Below are positions 58,001 through 64,000 of a stretch of DNA of 64,000 nt, piece by piece. The stretch covers positions 12,787,892 through 12,851,891 of the forward strand of contig JABAKD010000029.1 of the NCBI GenBank assembly GCA_012845835.1, given 5' to 3'. Under the pieces are notes generated by a model. The model was not told the origin of the DNA. It saw only the letters and a program-made list of their open reading frames with translations, and did no database searches. The first letter of the stretch is position 1; every line of letters starts with the position of its first letter. Both the position numbers and the translations under genes were made by a program. This DNA comes from Undaria pinnatifida (Eukaryota > Sar > Phaeophyceae > Laminariales > Alariaceae).

Positions 58001-61000
58001 TTTTTCTCGTGAAGATCGCGACGCTCGGTGGTATTAAGTAAGACTTGACCGAATACGTTAAAATGTACGAGTCTTGCGTCTTGTTGGGTTCGTCCGTCCT
58101 TATCTGATGCGACGGTCATAAGTTTTGGTAACCTCGCTGTTAATAGTAGGCCGAGCTTTCTTTTTAGCGACGCCTTGCCAGTTTCGTGATCCTTATGTCT
58201 GCACAATTTGACGCGAGTCGATGGGGGAAGAAAGTGCTGACTTATTCTCGCGATAAAACTGAAGGCGCGTATCGTAGTGGGGAGGGGTGAGAAGAGCCTG
58301 CGTAGTGGCCCCCCGGGTCTGAGTTACGTCTAGAGAGGGAAAAGAAGAAAAAGAAAAAGTGCAAAGATGATTTATAGGATGAGTAAACAGAAAGAAACAC
58401 GTGGCGGCGGCCTTAACTTTTTTTAACGTTAGCAAGCGCCGAATTCTTCATTTGCGACTACTTGTCAGCTTGGTAAGCCTTGCGTCTTCTTTCCGACGAG
58501 CTTGAGGTTAGTGTCCATTCTGCCTCACTTCTCGTTTTGCCTCGCAATGAAAACTCCGCTTGCTGTTGTTGCAGTGTTTTATTGCGTGTTTACGAATTAT
58601 TGGGGACGAGCTTCAACTCCTTCAGAGCCCCCAAACCCCTCCCTATAATAATTCCACGTAATTTGGCCCCAACAACGGGTTTCCAGCTGTAGAGGCGTTA
58701 AGGTCACTATCCATTCTATCTCATGCCTCATTTTCCATTTTCCTCCAAGCATAACGCCGCTTTCTGTTGCAGTATTGCGTGTTTACGATTCCACCCCGCT
58801 TCGACAGCACGGCTATTGGTGAGTCTACAGTAACGATGATGTTTGGTCGATTTTGTTTTTTTTGTGAATGACTTATTATTTACACTCGAGCTGTGAGATC
58901 GAAAGATTTTATCGAAACTTATTTTGTTTTCTGGTGTTGATATAATTTTTTCTCTCTCTTTTTTCTCTGCGGCTGTTTGGCCGCGGCTATTGTTGTGCAG
59001 GCCAATCTGGACGATGCGGTAGCTGCCCGGGACAGCCTGTCTAGGCTAGCTGAGGACCAGCAGGAGCAGATTGACAGGTTGAGGAGGAGAGCTAAACGGA
59101 AGGAGGAGGAGATTACTAAGGTGACGCTAGTGGGGTTGGTGGTGGTGGTCGTGATTGTCTTGGTGGCGGCGTCTGTTTTTTTTGTTGGGAGTGGTGGCGG
59201 TGATTAAGGCTGACGGGGTGGTGCTTTGGTGGTGGCGGTAGTAGCCGTGGAGGTGGTGATGAATCTGCTGAAACAGGTCTTCAAAGGTTTGAGGGTCAAG
59301 GGGAAGGAGGAGGTTACTAAGGTGCTTCTCCGTGGTGGTGGCGGTGGTGGTGTTGTTGGTAGCGTGGCTGTTGTTACGATTTTTGGTTGTTGTGGTTTTG
59401 GTTGGTTTTGGTGGCGGTGGATCAGCAGGAGCAGATCGACAGGTTGAGGAGGAGGGCCAATCGAAAGGAAGAGGAGCTTGCTATGGTGAAGGTGGTATAT
59501 CGATGGTGGTGACGGTGGTGGGAGTTGATCTCGTGGTGTTGTTGCTGGTGTGGCTGGTGGGGTTTTGCCATGGTTTGTAGACGTTGCTGTCGTTTGCGTT
59601 GATGTTGGTTTTTGTTTATGCTGAGATACCGGGTATACTGGTATTTGCATTGTTTTATGTCGCCGTCGCTTTTCCTTTTCGTAGTGAGAGACGCTGTTCT
59701 GAATGACCTTGACTGAAGTTGGCTGTTCGTGCTTTTTCCCCGGATACATACTTTGTGCAATTCTGTTCAGACCGAGAGGCACCAGGTTCAACCCACCTTG
59801 ATGTTGGTGTTGTTGGTGTTGTTGTGTTTGTTGTCACATTAACTCGCATAATCGAGTTCGTGGTCACAGGACAGGCTCCAGCCACTCTGGAGCTGAGGAA
59901 TACCCCGGGGAAAAGCACATGATATGGACTTCCAACTCCACCTCCACGACCGTGTCGCACTGTAACGGTTAACGTCATCATCTGTACTCTTTCTCCGAAC
60001 ATTTACTGTTTCGGTCTGTGCTAACCATCATTTGTCCCCTCCCCCGTGTTTTTTTTGTTTTGTGCATCCTGTCAGACCGTAATGGCAAGGCTTCAGACGC
60101 AAGAGGCATCTGGTTCGACCAATCTTGATGACGACATGGACAGTCCGGCCAGGTGTAAGGGCGAGACTCGGGATTCCATGGACAGCAACCACGGTGCTCC
60201 GCGCGTCGCTGGTACCGCGCTTCGCTCACAGCTCGCGGACATCAAGGTTGGTGGGGGCTTTGAGCTGGGGGCAGTTGCTTGCATGGGGGGGGGTGGTGTC
60301 GGGTGATGGTTGCAGGAGCAGTGCTGTTGTTGTTGCAGCAAAAGCAATAACTTAGACATGCCAGGTATAATTGGAACGCCTGTGTTCCCCCTTTTGGACT
60401 TTAATTGGAACGCCTGTGTTCCCCCTTTTGGACTTGAGAGGCACCCCGGATATCAAGTATATCAAGTCAACCCCACTCCAAAGGGGAACCTTGTACACGT
60501 AATATAGTGAAAAATATATATATGCACTCCAGCTGTGAGATCGAGACTTCGTCGGAACTCATCCTTGCAAGCCGTGTGTGATGCTCCAATCGCGCGTATT
60601 ACTTGGTGTGACGTCACTAATGATATATGTCGGCGACTGCACCTATATATGTTATCCAATCAAGTTCATGTAGATTAACGGGACAACAACGACAACATGT
60701 AATTTACAAAATGCCACCGGCTTTACCGCCGGTGCCGCCGCATTCCGTTTCCGTTTTTTTTGTAGGCGGAGAGGATGGAACTGATGTGCCGGTGTCAGCG
60801 TCAGGAGCAGCAGGTGGCCGACCTCCGCAAGCTGGTCGACGATATCGCTCAATTGGAGGAGGGGGCGCCGGATGTGACGGGCGACGCTACCTGGGAGACG
60901 CAGTCGGTTTGCTCGGACCTCAGTGGAGTGAGTCCGGTCGGGAGGAGTGTTTGCTGTTTGAAGTTGTTGTGGTGGTGGTGGTGACGTTGTTGGTGTGTGA

Positions 61001-62942
61001 TGGATCAGAGCGAGGCTTTTGTGCCGTTAGCTATTAATGGTTCTCAGCTAGGGTTATTCGATGGCGTTGCTGGTTTTCGATGATGGAAGGCTGTCGCGGA
61101 GGGGGGCAGTCGATTTTGTCGGACTTTAACGGAGTGAACGGAGCGACTCGGCTGCCGGAGAGACGCAGTCTGGCTTGAAGGGGACCTTGGCGGAGCGACA
61201 CTCAGTCTAGGTCGCCTAGTAGATAAGCGCCGCCTTGAAAATGCCGCAGTTTGATAGTATGTATCTCTGTCGAGGAGCTCTGCCGGTCGCAAGTGTTGCA
61301 GCACACGCGCCCTTGCGCAGCTTAGGATCGTCCGTAACAACCCCCCGAAAATTTGGAATCCTGACGAAAAATTCACGATTCCTGACGTTTTGCAATTCTG
61401 AAGGTGCGATGTGTTCTAAAAGACAAACTTATTTTTGTTCAACAAGAACATTTTTTTTTTTTCGGTTTAGAATCCTGGCATCATTTCTTTATGGAAAATG
61501 TCCAAACCGATTTTAAAGTATGGGTCGCTGGCAAATATCACGATCCGCGAAAATGTCCCGTTTCTTTTGTCACGATTTCTGATTTTTTTTTTCTTGTTAG
61601 TGTGTGTTTGTTGTGAGAAACGGCCCTGGCGCGCCTCATCGTACCCGCTGTTCTTCCCCTGGATGAGCATAGACAGCTCGCCAATGAGCGACAAAAGTGT
61701 CACCCTTGTTATGAGCATGGCGCTATCCGACCCATCTCCTCTCCCCCCTTAGACGAGCCCCGAAAGCTTGCGAATGATGGCCAAACTGTATTCTAAGCGT
61801 TGCACCTGTCGGAAGGCAAGTTCTCGTGGACACAACTGTATTCGTCATGCTAAATAGCCGACGCCCCTCTCCCCACCCCCTAGATAGCGCACAGGTTTAC
61901 ACATCATATTTCGTTTTGGTAGCTGACCCTCCCCCCCCCTGCCTCCAAGAAGAGCCTTGGACGCTCACATAACGATCGCAAAAATTGGTGACCCTAGTAC
62001 ACCCGGCCAGGTATCGTAATACGCGCCCTGACGTAAAGCTATGCATCATGCTAACCGACGCTCTTCCTCCTTCTCCTCCTCTTCCTCGTCCTTCTCCTCC
62101 TCTTCCTCGTCCTTCTCCTCCTCCCCTAGATGAGCGTCGACTCGCATATGCCGCGGGCAGTGGAGGACATGCCCGAGGCGGACCTGCGAGAGTTGGCCAT
62201 GTGGTTCAGGAGTAAGGGTGGCGATAGGCGCCGCTTACTGAGGAGGTATAAGGCCGGCCGGCAGAAAACCGAGGCCCTGAACGCTCGGAAGCAGGTGAGA
62301 ATCAGTTCGTTTTTTTCGCTATATTGCTGTTGTATGTTTTTGGTATGGTGTTGTTTAGATAACGCTAGCCGTTAGAAAGCCGAGGCCCTGAACGCTCGGA
62401 AGAAGGCGATTGGTTGGCTTGGTGTTTGGGTTGGTTTAAGTTGGTGTGTGGTTTGGGTTGGGGGGTGGTTTTGATTTGTTGGGTTTGGGTTGTTGGTTTT
62501 GGGTTGGATCTCGGTTGATTTTGGTTTGGGCAAGGCTGATCGCCAGGAAACTGAGGCCCTAGATAAGAAACACGCGATGTATTCTTTGGTGTACGGTGTT
62601 GGTTTTGGTTCGTTAGGGTTTGGGTTTGGTTTGTTCTGGTTTGGTGTTGGTTTTGGTTCGTTAGGGTTTGGCCTTGGTTTGTGTTTTGTTCAGTTTGGTT
62701 TGTTTTGGTTGGTCCTCCGCCTGACACGTGTCCAGTCAAACACTGTAATTAACCCAGATCCAGATACTGACTAACTGTACTCTGCTGTGTGAGCGCTGTT
62801 CTGATCATATCGCTTCTCCGCGCCACCTCACGTTTGCGACTTGTTTTTTTCCCAGGCTGGCGGTGACCTGTTCGCGTCTGCTAGGCTCGGCAAAGTCCCA
62901 GCAAGAGGTGGTGTTGGTGCTCGATCCCCGGCCTCAGACGAT
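33111..62942 (+). CDS. giant multi-exon coiled-coil protein gene, 3' end open
   Basis: I traced 35 exons (listed separately) with about 2,600 codons. Evidence is matching phase at nearly every junction, GT-AG borders with pyrimidine tracts, and a sharp change from T/G-rich introns to GC-rich Ala/Glu/Arg/Leu heptad sequence. Product order: short coiled coil, one hydrophobic segment, acidic Ser-rich stretch, Ser/Pro region, polyglutamine, then about 2,000 residues of coiled coil. No motor, kinase or lipid-binding domain is recognised, so a scaffold or tether role is only inference. Start: ATG at 33111 is the first in frame after TGA at 33078. No stop is seen after exon 35, so the gene probably continues beyond the window. 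Weak points are the exon 1-2 link and the exon 20-21 junction. Confidence 0.75.
34064..35272 (+). other. intron 1 (or intergenic gap)
   Basis: 1.2 kb with no coding sequence and several GTACCTGGTACC-type motifs (about 34220). The 3' end TTATCACCCGTATCTACGGACAG is a reasonable acceptor. If exon 1 were a separate gene, the downstream gene could start at ATG 35175, which is in frame with exon 2. Confidence 0.5.
35273..35376 (+). CDS. exon 2: acidic Ser/Glu/Asp segment
   Basis: Acceptor ...CGGACAG, donor CG|GTAAGG. Encodes (R)VVEESSSSDEGPNTDGEVDS... and ends leaving one base (G). Confidence 0.6.
35690..35859 (+). CDS. exon 3: acidic to basic linker
   Basis: Acceptor ACATAAG, donor AGG|GTAAGG. 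GC completes the codon from exon 2, giving GDDGGVDSNKEVKALEDAGS... and ending SVSSSPMKLR in phase 0. A degenerate copy of its last 45 bp lies at about 36013-36055. Confidence 0.6.
36441..37631 (+). CDS. exon 4: Ser/Pro-rich, polyglutamine, start of long coiled coil
   Basis: Preceded by a very C-rich tract (36368-36400) and GTGCAG; donor CTG|GTGAGT. Largest exon, 397 codons. The first part is low-complexity (LVRRNSTHES, Ser/Gly-rich). A CAG/CAA tract encodes HHQQQ...QQHH and Gln-rich sequence (about 36980-37135). The last part is coiled coil (LEGLRAERDALANACGRLEA, then ERCEELEEAAEACR). Confidence 0.75.
36980..37135 (+). repeat. CAG/CAA tract encoding polyglutamine
   Basis: More than 20 consecutive Gln codons, mixed CAG and CAA, flanked by His- and Leu-containing Gln-rich sequence. 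Mixed codons suggest the tract is older than a recent pure-CAG expansion. Confidence 0.9.
37935..38117 (+). CDS. exon 5: coiled coil, Ala-rich
   Basis: Acceptor TACTGGCAG, donor GAG|GTGAGT, 61 codons, phase 0. VGTNEAAVAAMSKRIEGLQR followed by an Ala run. Confidence 0.8.
38789..38905 (+). CDS. exon 6: coiled coil
   Basis: Acceptor TGGCTCAG, donor CAG|GTAAGG, 39 codons, phase 0. AAESRAAQAVEVASQALEEK... Confidence 0.8.
39081..39272 (+). CDS. exon 7: coiled coil
   Basis: Acceptor CACTCATAG after a C-rich tract, donor GAG|GTGTGT, 64 codons, phase 0. VLGVELAAAIADRDRAAAAV... Confidence 0.8.
39615..39735 (+). repeat. dispersed repeat family A, short copy
   Basis: GCCTGCCTGGTCGGTGAAAA, then GGGATGCGAGGGTCTGTGGTCA, GACTACGGCTATG, TGAAATGAATACACCC and a C tract, as in 28245-28370 and 54811-54920. 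Confidence 0.75.
39906..40010 (+). CDS. exon 8: coiled coil
   Basis: Acceptor TTCCTGCCAG, donor CAG|GTGACC, 35 codons, phase 0. AALAEARSKLSAVEDTLART...; two partial copies lie upstream at 39546 and 39804. Confidence 0.8.
40956..41275 (+). mobile_element. tRNA-derived SINE, copy 1
   Basis: Starts CCGGTCGCCCCGG. A-box-like TGGCGTATCAGG (40969-40980) and B-box-like GAGTTCGAGCCCC (about 41015) are spaced about 45 bp, as in a tRNA promoter. A body shared with 50971-51262 and an A-rich tail (41245-41270) follow. TTAGAG flanks both ends (about 40950 and 41278), a likely target-site duplication. Same strand as the host gene, inside intron 8. Confidence 0.75.
41526..41663 (+). CDS. exon 9: coiled coil
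   Basis: Acceptor CGGGGCAG after a T run, donor CAG|GTGATG, 46 codons, phase 0. ADIVNQQTLFEEKVAELASS... Confidence 0.8.
42583..42720 (+). CDS. exon 10: coiled coil
   Basis: Acceptor CGTATCAG, donor CAG|GTTTAC, 46 codons, phase 0. GLREETSALETSRDELVAEA... Confidence 0.8.
43090..43185 (+). CDS. exon 11: coiled coil, GC donor
   Basis: Acceptor TTTTTTACCCCCAG, 32 codons, phase 0. STDAGREEFEVENRRLQTEL...LEKQ. The best donor is non-canonical CAG|GCGAGT. A GT donor 36 bases downstream would add a Gly-rich insert. Confidence 0.7.
43676..43804 (+). CDS. exon 12: coiled coil
   Basis: Acceptor TTTTTCTTCATCAG, donor CAG|GTGCGT, 43 codons, phase 0. AQAAEYEQSLAARVAELKAN... Confidence 0.85.
44350..44580. 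repeat. ATCGAT/GATATC minisatellite in intron 12
   Basis: Repeats of GATATCGGTATCGATGTGATATCGT, about 20-26 bp per unit. The array ends just before the acceptor of exon 13. Confidence 0.85.
44589..44768 (+). CDS. exon 13: coiled coil
   Basis: Acceptor ATATCGGCAG, donor GAG|GTAATA, 60 codons, phase 0. ELEGEKGALRLELQQKYATA... Confidence 0.85.
45246..45510 (+). CDS. exon 14: coiled coil
   Basis: Acceptor TTTTTGTGCAG, donor ACAG|GTGGGG, 88 codons plus one base. ALAARNASLSADVGSTRDLL...LKLEET. A (GGT)n run lies in the intron before it (about 45042-45072). Confidence 0.8.
45766..45962 (+). CDS. exon 15: coiled coil
   Basis: Acceptor CATACTGCAG. Two bases complete Gly from exon 14, then VLQQEVSRLTLKLQALSEAK...; donor CAG|GTGAGA. 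Confidence 0.8.
46285..46422 (+). CDS. exon 16: coiled coil
   Basis: Acceptor TTTTTTTCTTACAG, donor GAG|GTGATG, 46 codons, phase 0. LSETKQRVLQLTEHLEQERE... Read-through would stop at 46462. Confidence 0.8.
46850..47155 (+). CDS. exon 17: coiled coil
   Basis: Acceptor CTACACGCCAG, donor GAC|GTGAGG, 102 codons, phase 0. ISALDVRVAELSLELEALRA... A decayed copy of the exon start lies 173 bp upstream. Confidence 0.8.
47516..47863 (+). CDS. exon 18: coiled coil
   Basis: Acceptor TATTTGCACCAG after a C/T tract, donor GAG|GTGAGG, 116 codons, phase 0. LIVAKDGLKSSHVGLSLARA... Confidence 0.8.
48277..48878 (+). CDS. exon 19: coiled coil, longest purely coiled exon
   Basis: Acceptor CGCATGCGGCAG, donor GAG|GTGGGT, 200 codons plus two bases. 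SLAAMETSAAEAAALADTQK... The last third is nearly all A/G on the coding strand and Glu/Arg/Gly-rich. Confidence 0.8.
49388..49580 (+). CDS. exon 20: coiled coil, 3' end uncertain
   Basis: Acceptor TATGCTTTGCAG. The first base completes Arg, then NELQSSTDELEALTKESGAA... Possible ends are 49564 (CAG|GCATGA, a GC donor), 49580 (ATT|GTACAA) or 49603. Confidence 0.7.
49925..50051 (+). CDS. exon 21: coiled coil, 5' end uncertain
   Basis: LKGLEVERSTQASELSRVSS..., donor GAG|GTGATC. Acceptors at 49924, 49932 or 49940 keep the frame, depending on the exon 20 donor. None has a strong pyrimidine tract. Confidence 0.55.
50530..50643 (+). CDS. exon 22: coiled coil
   Basis: Acceptor CCAACGCAG after (CCCT)n, donor GAG|GTTAGT, 38 codons, phase 0. 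AAIAAAAVAIKNDEDMSLVI... Confidence 0.8.
50971..51262 (+). mobile_element. tRNA-derived SINE, copy 2
   Basis: Collinear with 40956-41275: CCGGTCGCCCCGG, A-box TGGTGTATCAGG, B-box GAGTTCGAATCC, ATTGACTTGCGGAAAGCGCG, GCTTGTCCAGAAGCTGGAAAG, then an A-rich end. In intron 22, same orientation as the gene. Confidence 0.75.
51690..51965 (-). repeat. dispersed repeat family B, minus copy
   Basis: Reverse complement of the 26944-27190 family. Shared blocks include GGGAGATACGACCGGGAGCT and GTTTCATGGC...CTCGACAC. Confidence 0.65.
52055..52237 (+). CDS. exon 23: coiled coil to Gly/Ala linker
   Basis: Acceptor TTTTGCCAG, donor GAG|GTAAGC, 61 codons, phase 0. ALGGESRKAEEELAALKLKQ... Confidence 0.8.
53016..53210 (+). 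CDS. exon 24: coiled coil to acidic linker
   Basis: Acceptor TTTTGCGAAG, donor CAG|GTAATT, 65 codons, phase 0. IAALKDEIGRTSEALREKEL... A decayed intron-plus-exon copy precedes it (52666-52890). Confidence 0.75.
53624..53788 (+). CDS. exon 25: coiled coil
   Basis: Acceptor CCAAAAATAG (weak tract), donor AAG|GTGATG, 55 codons, phase 0. MNDVTRASLAEAVINLKKKL... Confidence 0.75.
53936..54297. repeat. minisatellite in intron 25
   Basis: About 18-20-bp units GGCGGTATCCCTATATAA with TGTAA and shortened variants, roughly 19 units. Confidence 0.9.
54545..54920 (+). repeat. dispersed repeat family A, intron 25 copy
   Basis: Matches 27870-28370 block by block and ends GAGTACACCCTCCCCCTC, 28 bp before exon 26. 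Confidence 0.7.
54948..55106 (+). CDS. exon 26: coiled coil, Lys/Arg-rich
   Basis: Acceptor GCCTTTTTCAG, donor CAG|GTAATT, 53 codons, phase 0. ENFVAELKRKREKAAGELKD... Confidence 0.85.
55134..55330. repeat. GGGTCGGGTC-rich repeat
   Basis: CACGGGTCGGGTCGAGTCGGG and related units, with the reverse strand ACCCGACC near 55312. Similar ACCCG arrays flank SINE copy 1 (40905-40945, 41283-41395). Confidence 0.6.
55500..55831. mobile_element. 332-bp MITE-like element in intron 26
   Basis: Perfect 11-bp terminal inverted repeats GTGAGTCGGCA (55500-55510) and TGCCGACTCAC (55821-55831). Subterminal ACTAATAACTAGT motifs occur near both ends. No coding sequence. Confidence 0.6.
56327..56474 (+). CDS. exon 27: acidic linker and coiled coil
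   Basis: Acceptor CACGTGTCAG, donor TCG|GTACGT, 49 codons plus one base. ASNYEAQLTATRNQVLEGEG... Confidence 0.75.
56983..57061 (+). CDS. exon 28: basic helix
   Basis: Acceptor GTGCTGCTTAG. AG completes Glu from exon 27, then VNRKTTARRLRDIMKKCSQN...; donor GC|GTGAGT, two bases over. Confidence 0.75.
57171..57256. mobile_element. TTAA-type MITE, copy 4 (diverged), intron 28
   Basis: ACCCCTTTAAAGCCCCAAAACCCC...AAACGGGTTTCCAGTTG; same orientation as copy 1, right end decayed. Confidence 0.55.
57541..57667 (+). CDS. exon 29: coiled coil
   Basis: Acceptor GTTTTCTTCAG. The first base completes Ala, then AVEMEKARADRFEGMLEDSR...; donor GAT|GTGAGC, phase 0. Confidence 0.85.
57879..57962 (+). CDS. 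exon 30: short helical exon
   Basis: Acceptor GGTTTTTCAG, donor AAG|GTTAGT, 28 codons. VKVATVKHLWEKVAAIRRTK... Confidence 0.8.
58613..58701. mobile_element. TTAA-type MITE, copy 5, intron 30
   Basis: TCAACTCCTTCAGAGCCCCC...GGGTTTCCAGCTGTAGAGGCGTTAA. Confidence 0.6.
59001..59120 (+). CDS. exon 31: coiled coil
   Basis: Acceptor GTTGTGCAG, donor AAG|GTGACG, 40 codons, phase 0. ANLDDAVAARDSLSRLAEDQ...; decayed copies follow at 59262 and 59418. Confidence 0.8.
60076..60246 (+). CDS. exon 32: acidic/Ser linker
   Basis: Acceptor ATCCTGTCAG, donor AAG|GTTGGT, 57 codons, phase 0. TVMARLQTQEASGSTNLDDD... No longer coiled-coil-like. Confidence 0.75.
60500..60655 (-). repeat. dispersed repeat family C, minus copy
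   Basis: Reverse complement of 30205-30370. A fragment (CTCGAGCTGTGAGATCGAAAG) also lies at about 58885. Confidence 0.75.
60766..60927 (+). CDS. exon 33: coiled coil, then linker
   Basis: Acceptor TTTTTTTTGTAG, donor GGA|GTGAGT, 54 codons, phase 0. AERMELMCRCQRQEQQVADL... Confidence 0.8.
62130..62294 (+). CDS. exon 34: basic helical exon
   Basis: Long CTTCTCCTC tract and CCCCTAG before it, donor CAG|GTGAGA, 55 codons, phase 0. MSVDSHMPRAVEDMPEADLR...QKTEALNARKQ. Confidence 0.8.
62856..62942 (+). CDS. exon 35: Gly/Ala/Ser-rich exon
   Basis: Acceptor TTTTTTTCCCAG, donor GAT|GTGAGT, 29 codons, phase 0. AGGDLFASARLGKVPARGGV... No later exon is seen inside the window. Confidence 0.7.
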
Positions 62943-63568
62943 GTGAGTAAATGCACATACATCGCTGCGAAATCACGTAAAAGCATAAGTACTCGTAGCG
63001 CATGACGAAAGCCGGTAGTACCTTGTGCCAGGTACTGGAGCAACGAAAATTTTTTCGGGGTATTGGCAGCGTAAACCCTGTAATACACATGTGCACTAGG
63101 GAAACGATGTCCATACACTTGTGCGGAGCCTTGTTTTTGGCCATTGTTTACTTTGTTCCTTCGAGGGAGACGATAAAAAAAAAACACGAACTTTGATGAT
63201 TTGTACATATAAAAGTGTGTGAAGGCCGGGGGGGGGTAAATGTTTTATGGATTCATACTATTTCAAGACAATCATTAGTTTCCACGGTCTAAGGAGACGA
63301 TATGCGTATTCCTGTGAATAAACCCCGATTGACACATTCGCAAACCTACGATGCAACACATTTTTTGTTTGTTTTCGTTCACACCAATTGAAGACATGGT
63401 TAGTTTCCGCATCCGTGGGCAGACGATATACCCGATTTAAGAGCCCTACGAAAACAGGCCTGTATTGCCGCTCTTGTCCTAATCATGCTCTTGTCGCACA
63501 GTGGGTATCATACAGGTTCTGGAGTATAGGAGTGAATTACAAGGCGTGACAATCCGACTTGACCGCGG

Positions 63569-63657
63569 ATAACCCCTTTTCGACTGCAAACCCATTTTCG
63601 GGGACATATATTACTTAAATTTAGTGTAGGGGGAGTTTGAGGGGTCTAAATGGGTTG
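63569..63657. mobile_element. TTAA-type MITE, copy 6 (reverse, diverged)
   Basis: ATAACCCCTTTTCGACTGCAAACCC...GGGAGTTTGAGGGGTCTAAATGGGTT. Confidence 0.5.
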
Positions 63658-63740
63658 GCTGAGTTCTTTGAAGATGCGCACCGGTTTCAGGGTCAAGCTA
63701 CTTGGGATTTGAGTGGGAACCTTTTGGCGTCGTCGAAGGA

Positions 63741-63834
63741 TTAACGCCTTTACGACTGGAAACCCGTTTGGGGGGACAAATCACTTGATACTAGTATTGG
63801 CAGGGGTTTGGGGGTTCAGTTCTACAGGGGTTAA
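63741..63834. mobile_element. TTAA-type MITE, copy 7 (reverse)
   Basis: TTAACGCCTTTACGACTGGAAACCC...GGGGTTTGGGGGTTC...ACAGGGGTTAA; TTAA at both ends. Confidence 0.65.
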
Positions 63835-64000
63835 GTCCGTTATGTGTTGCTTTGGACGCTCTTAAGTCGGGTACCCCACTGTGTAGTAATAATCAGTATT
63901 GATAGCGCATACCTGAGGTACACTATATAGGCATTACTAATGACTAAAATACCTCTTTTATCGCCTAAAAACAGAAATGTTACAAACACTGCAAGTATCT

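Larger units (their letters stand above)
62943..64000. other. intron or 3' flank with repeats
   Basis: No exon recognised. Besides the two MITEs, a TTCAWACYATTTCAAGACA...GACGATAT motif occurs at about 63248 and 63380, and also at 57420 in intron 28. Confidence 0.4.

Overview
This is a eukaryotic nuclear window. It holds one intron-rich gene with GT-AG splice sites, plus decayed LTR and non-LTR retrotransposons, SINE- and MITE-like repeats and minisatellites. There are no bacterial operons, no rRNA and no convincing stand-alone tRNA gene. The chromovirus-type Ty3/gypsy remnant, a GC-rich coding sequence set in T/G-rich introns of about 0.2-1.5 kb, and heavy homopolymer and CAG content fit a stramenopile, most likely a brown alga of Ectocarpus type. 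That assignment is inference from general resemblance; no search was run.

Layout. 1-33.1 kb is gene-poor and repeat-rich. It contains a ~279-bp tandem array (0.3-1.1 kb), a second tandem array (2.6-3.0 kb), a frameshifted non-LTR retrotransposon with a YADD reverse transcriptase motif (3.7-5.4 kb), two miniature LTR elements (TRIM-like) lying tail to tail as a ~780-bp palindrome (6.07-6.85 kb), the C-terminal part of a second non-LTR element (8.0-9.1 kb) and a degenerate ~6.2-kb Ty3/gypsy chromovirus with recognisable LTRs (9.15-15.4 kb). Further along are a CCATGGG-rich minisatellite (17.2-18.0 kb), a TTCCA minisatellite that switches strand at 22.06 kb next to telomere-like motifs, a 216-bp near-perfect tandem duplication (24.67-25.1 kb) and several dispersed repeat families that recur in the gene's introns.

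33.1-62.9 kb is one long gene on the + strand. I traced 35 exons totalling roughly 2,600 codons, and the gene may run past the right edge. Splice phases agree across nearly all junctions. The product begins with a short coiled coil and one hydrophobic segment, followed by an acidic stretch, a Ser/Pro/Gln-rich region with a long polyglutamine tract, and then about 2,000 residues of Ala/Glu/Arg/Leu-rich coiled coil spread over many small, mostly phase-0 exons. I do not recognise a motor, kinase or other enzymatic domain. The introns carry a tRNA-derived SINE (two copies), TTAA-flanked MITEs, minisatellites and, most strikingly, partial tandem copies of the neighbouring exons, as if the gene grows and loses coiled-coil modules by local duplication. 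Intron 1 starts with a donor that contains an in-frame stop codon, so retaining it would yield a short protein with a C-terminal membrane anchor. 62.9-64.0 kb is again repeat sequence.
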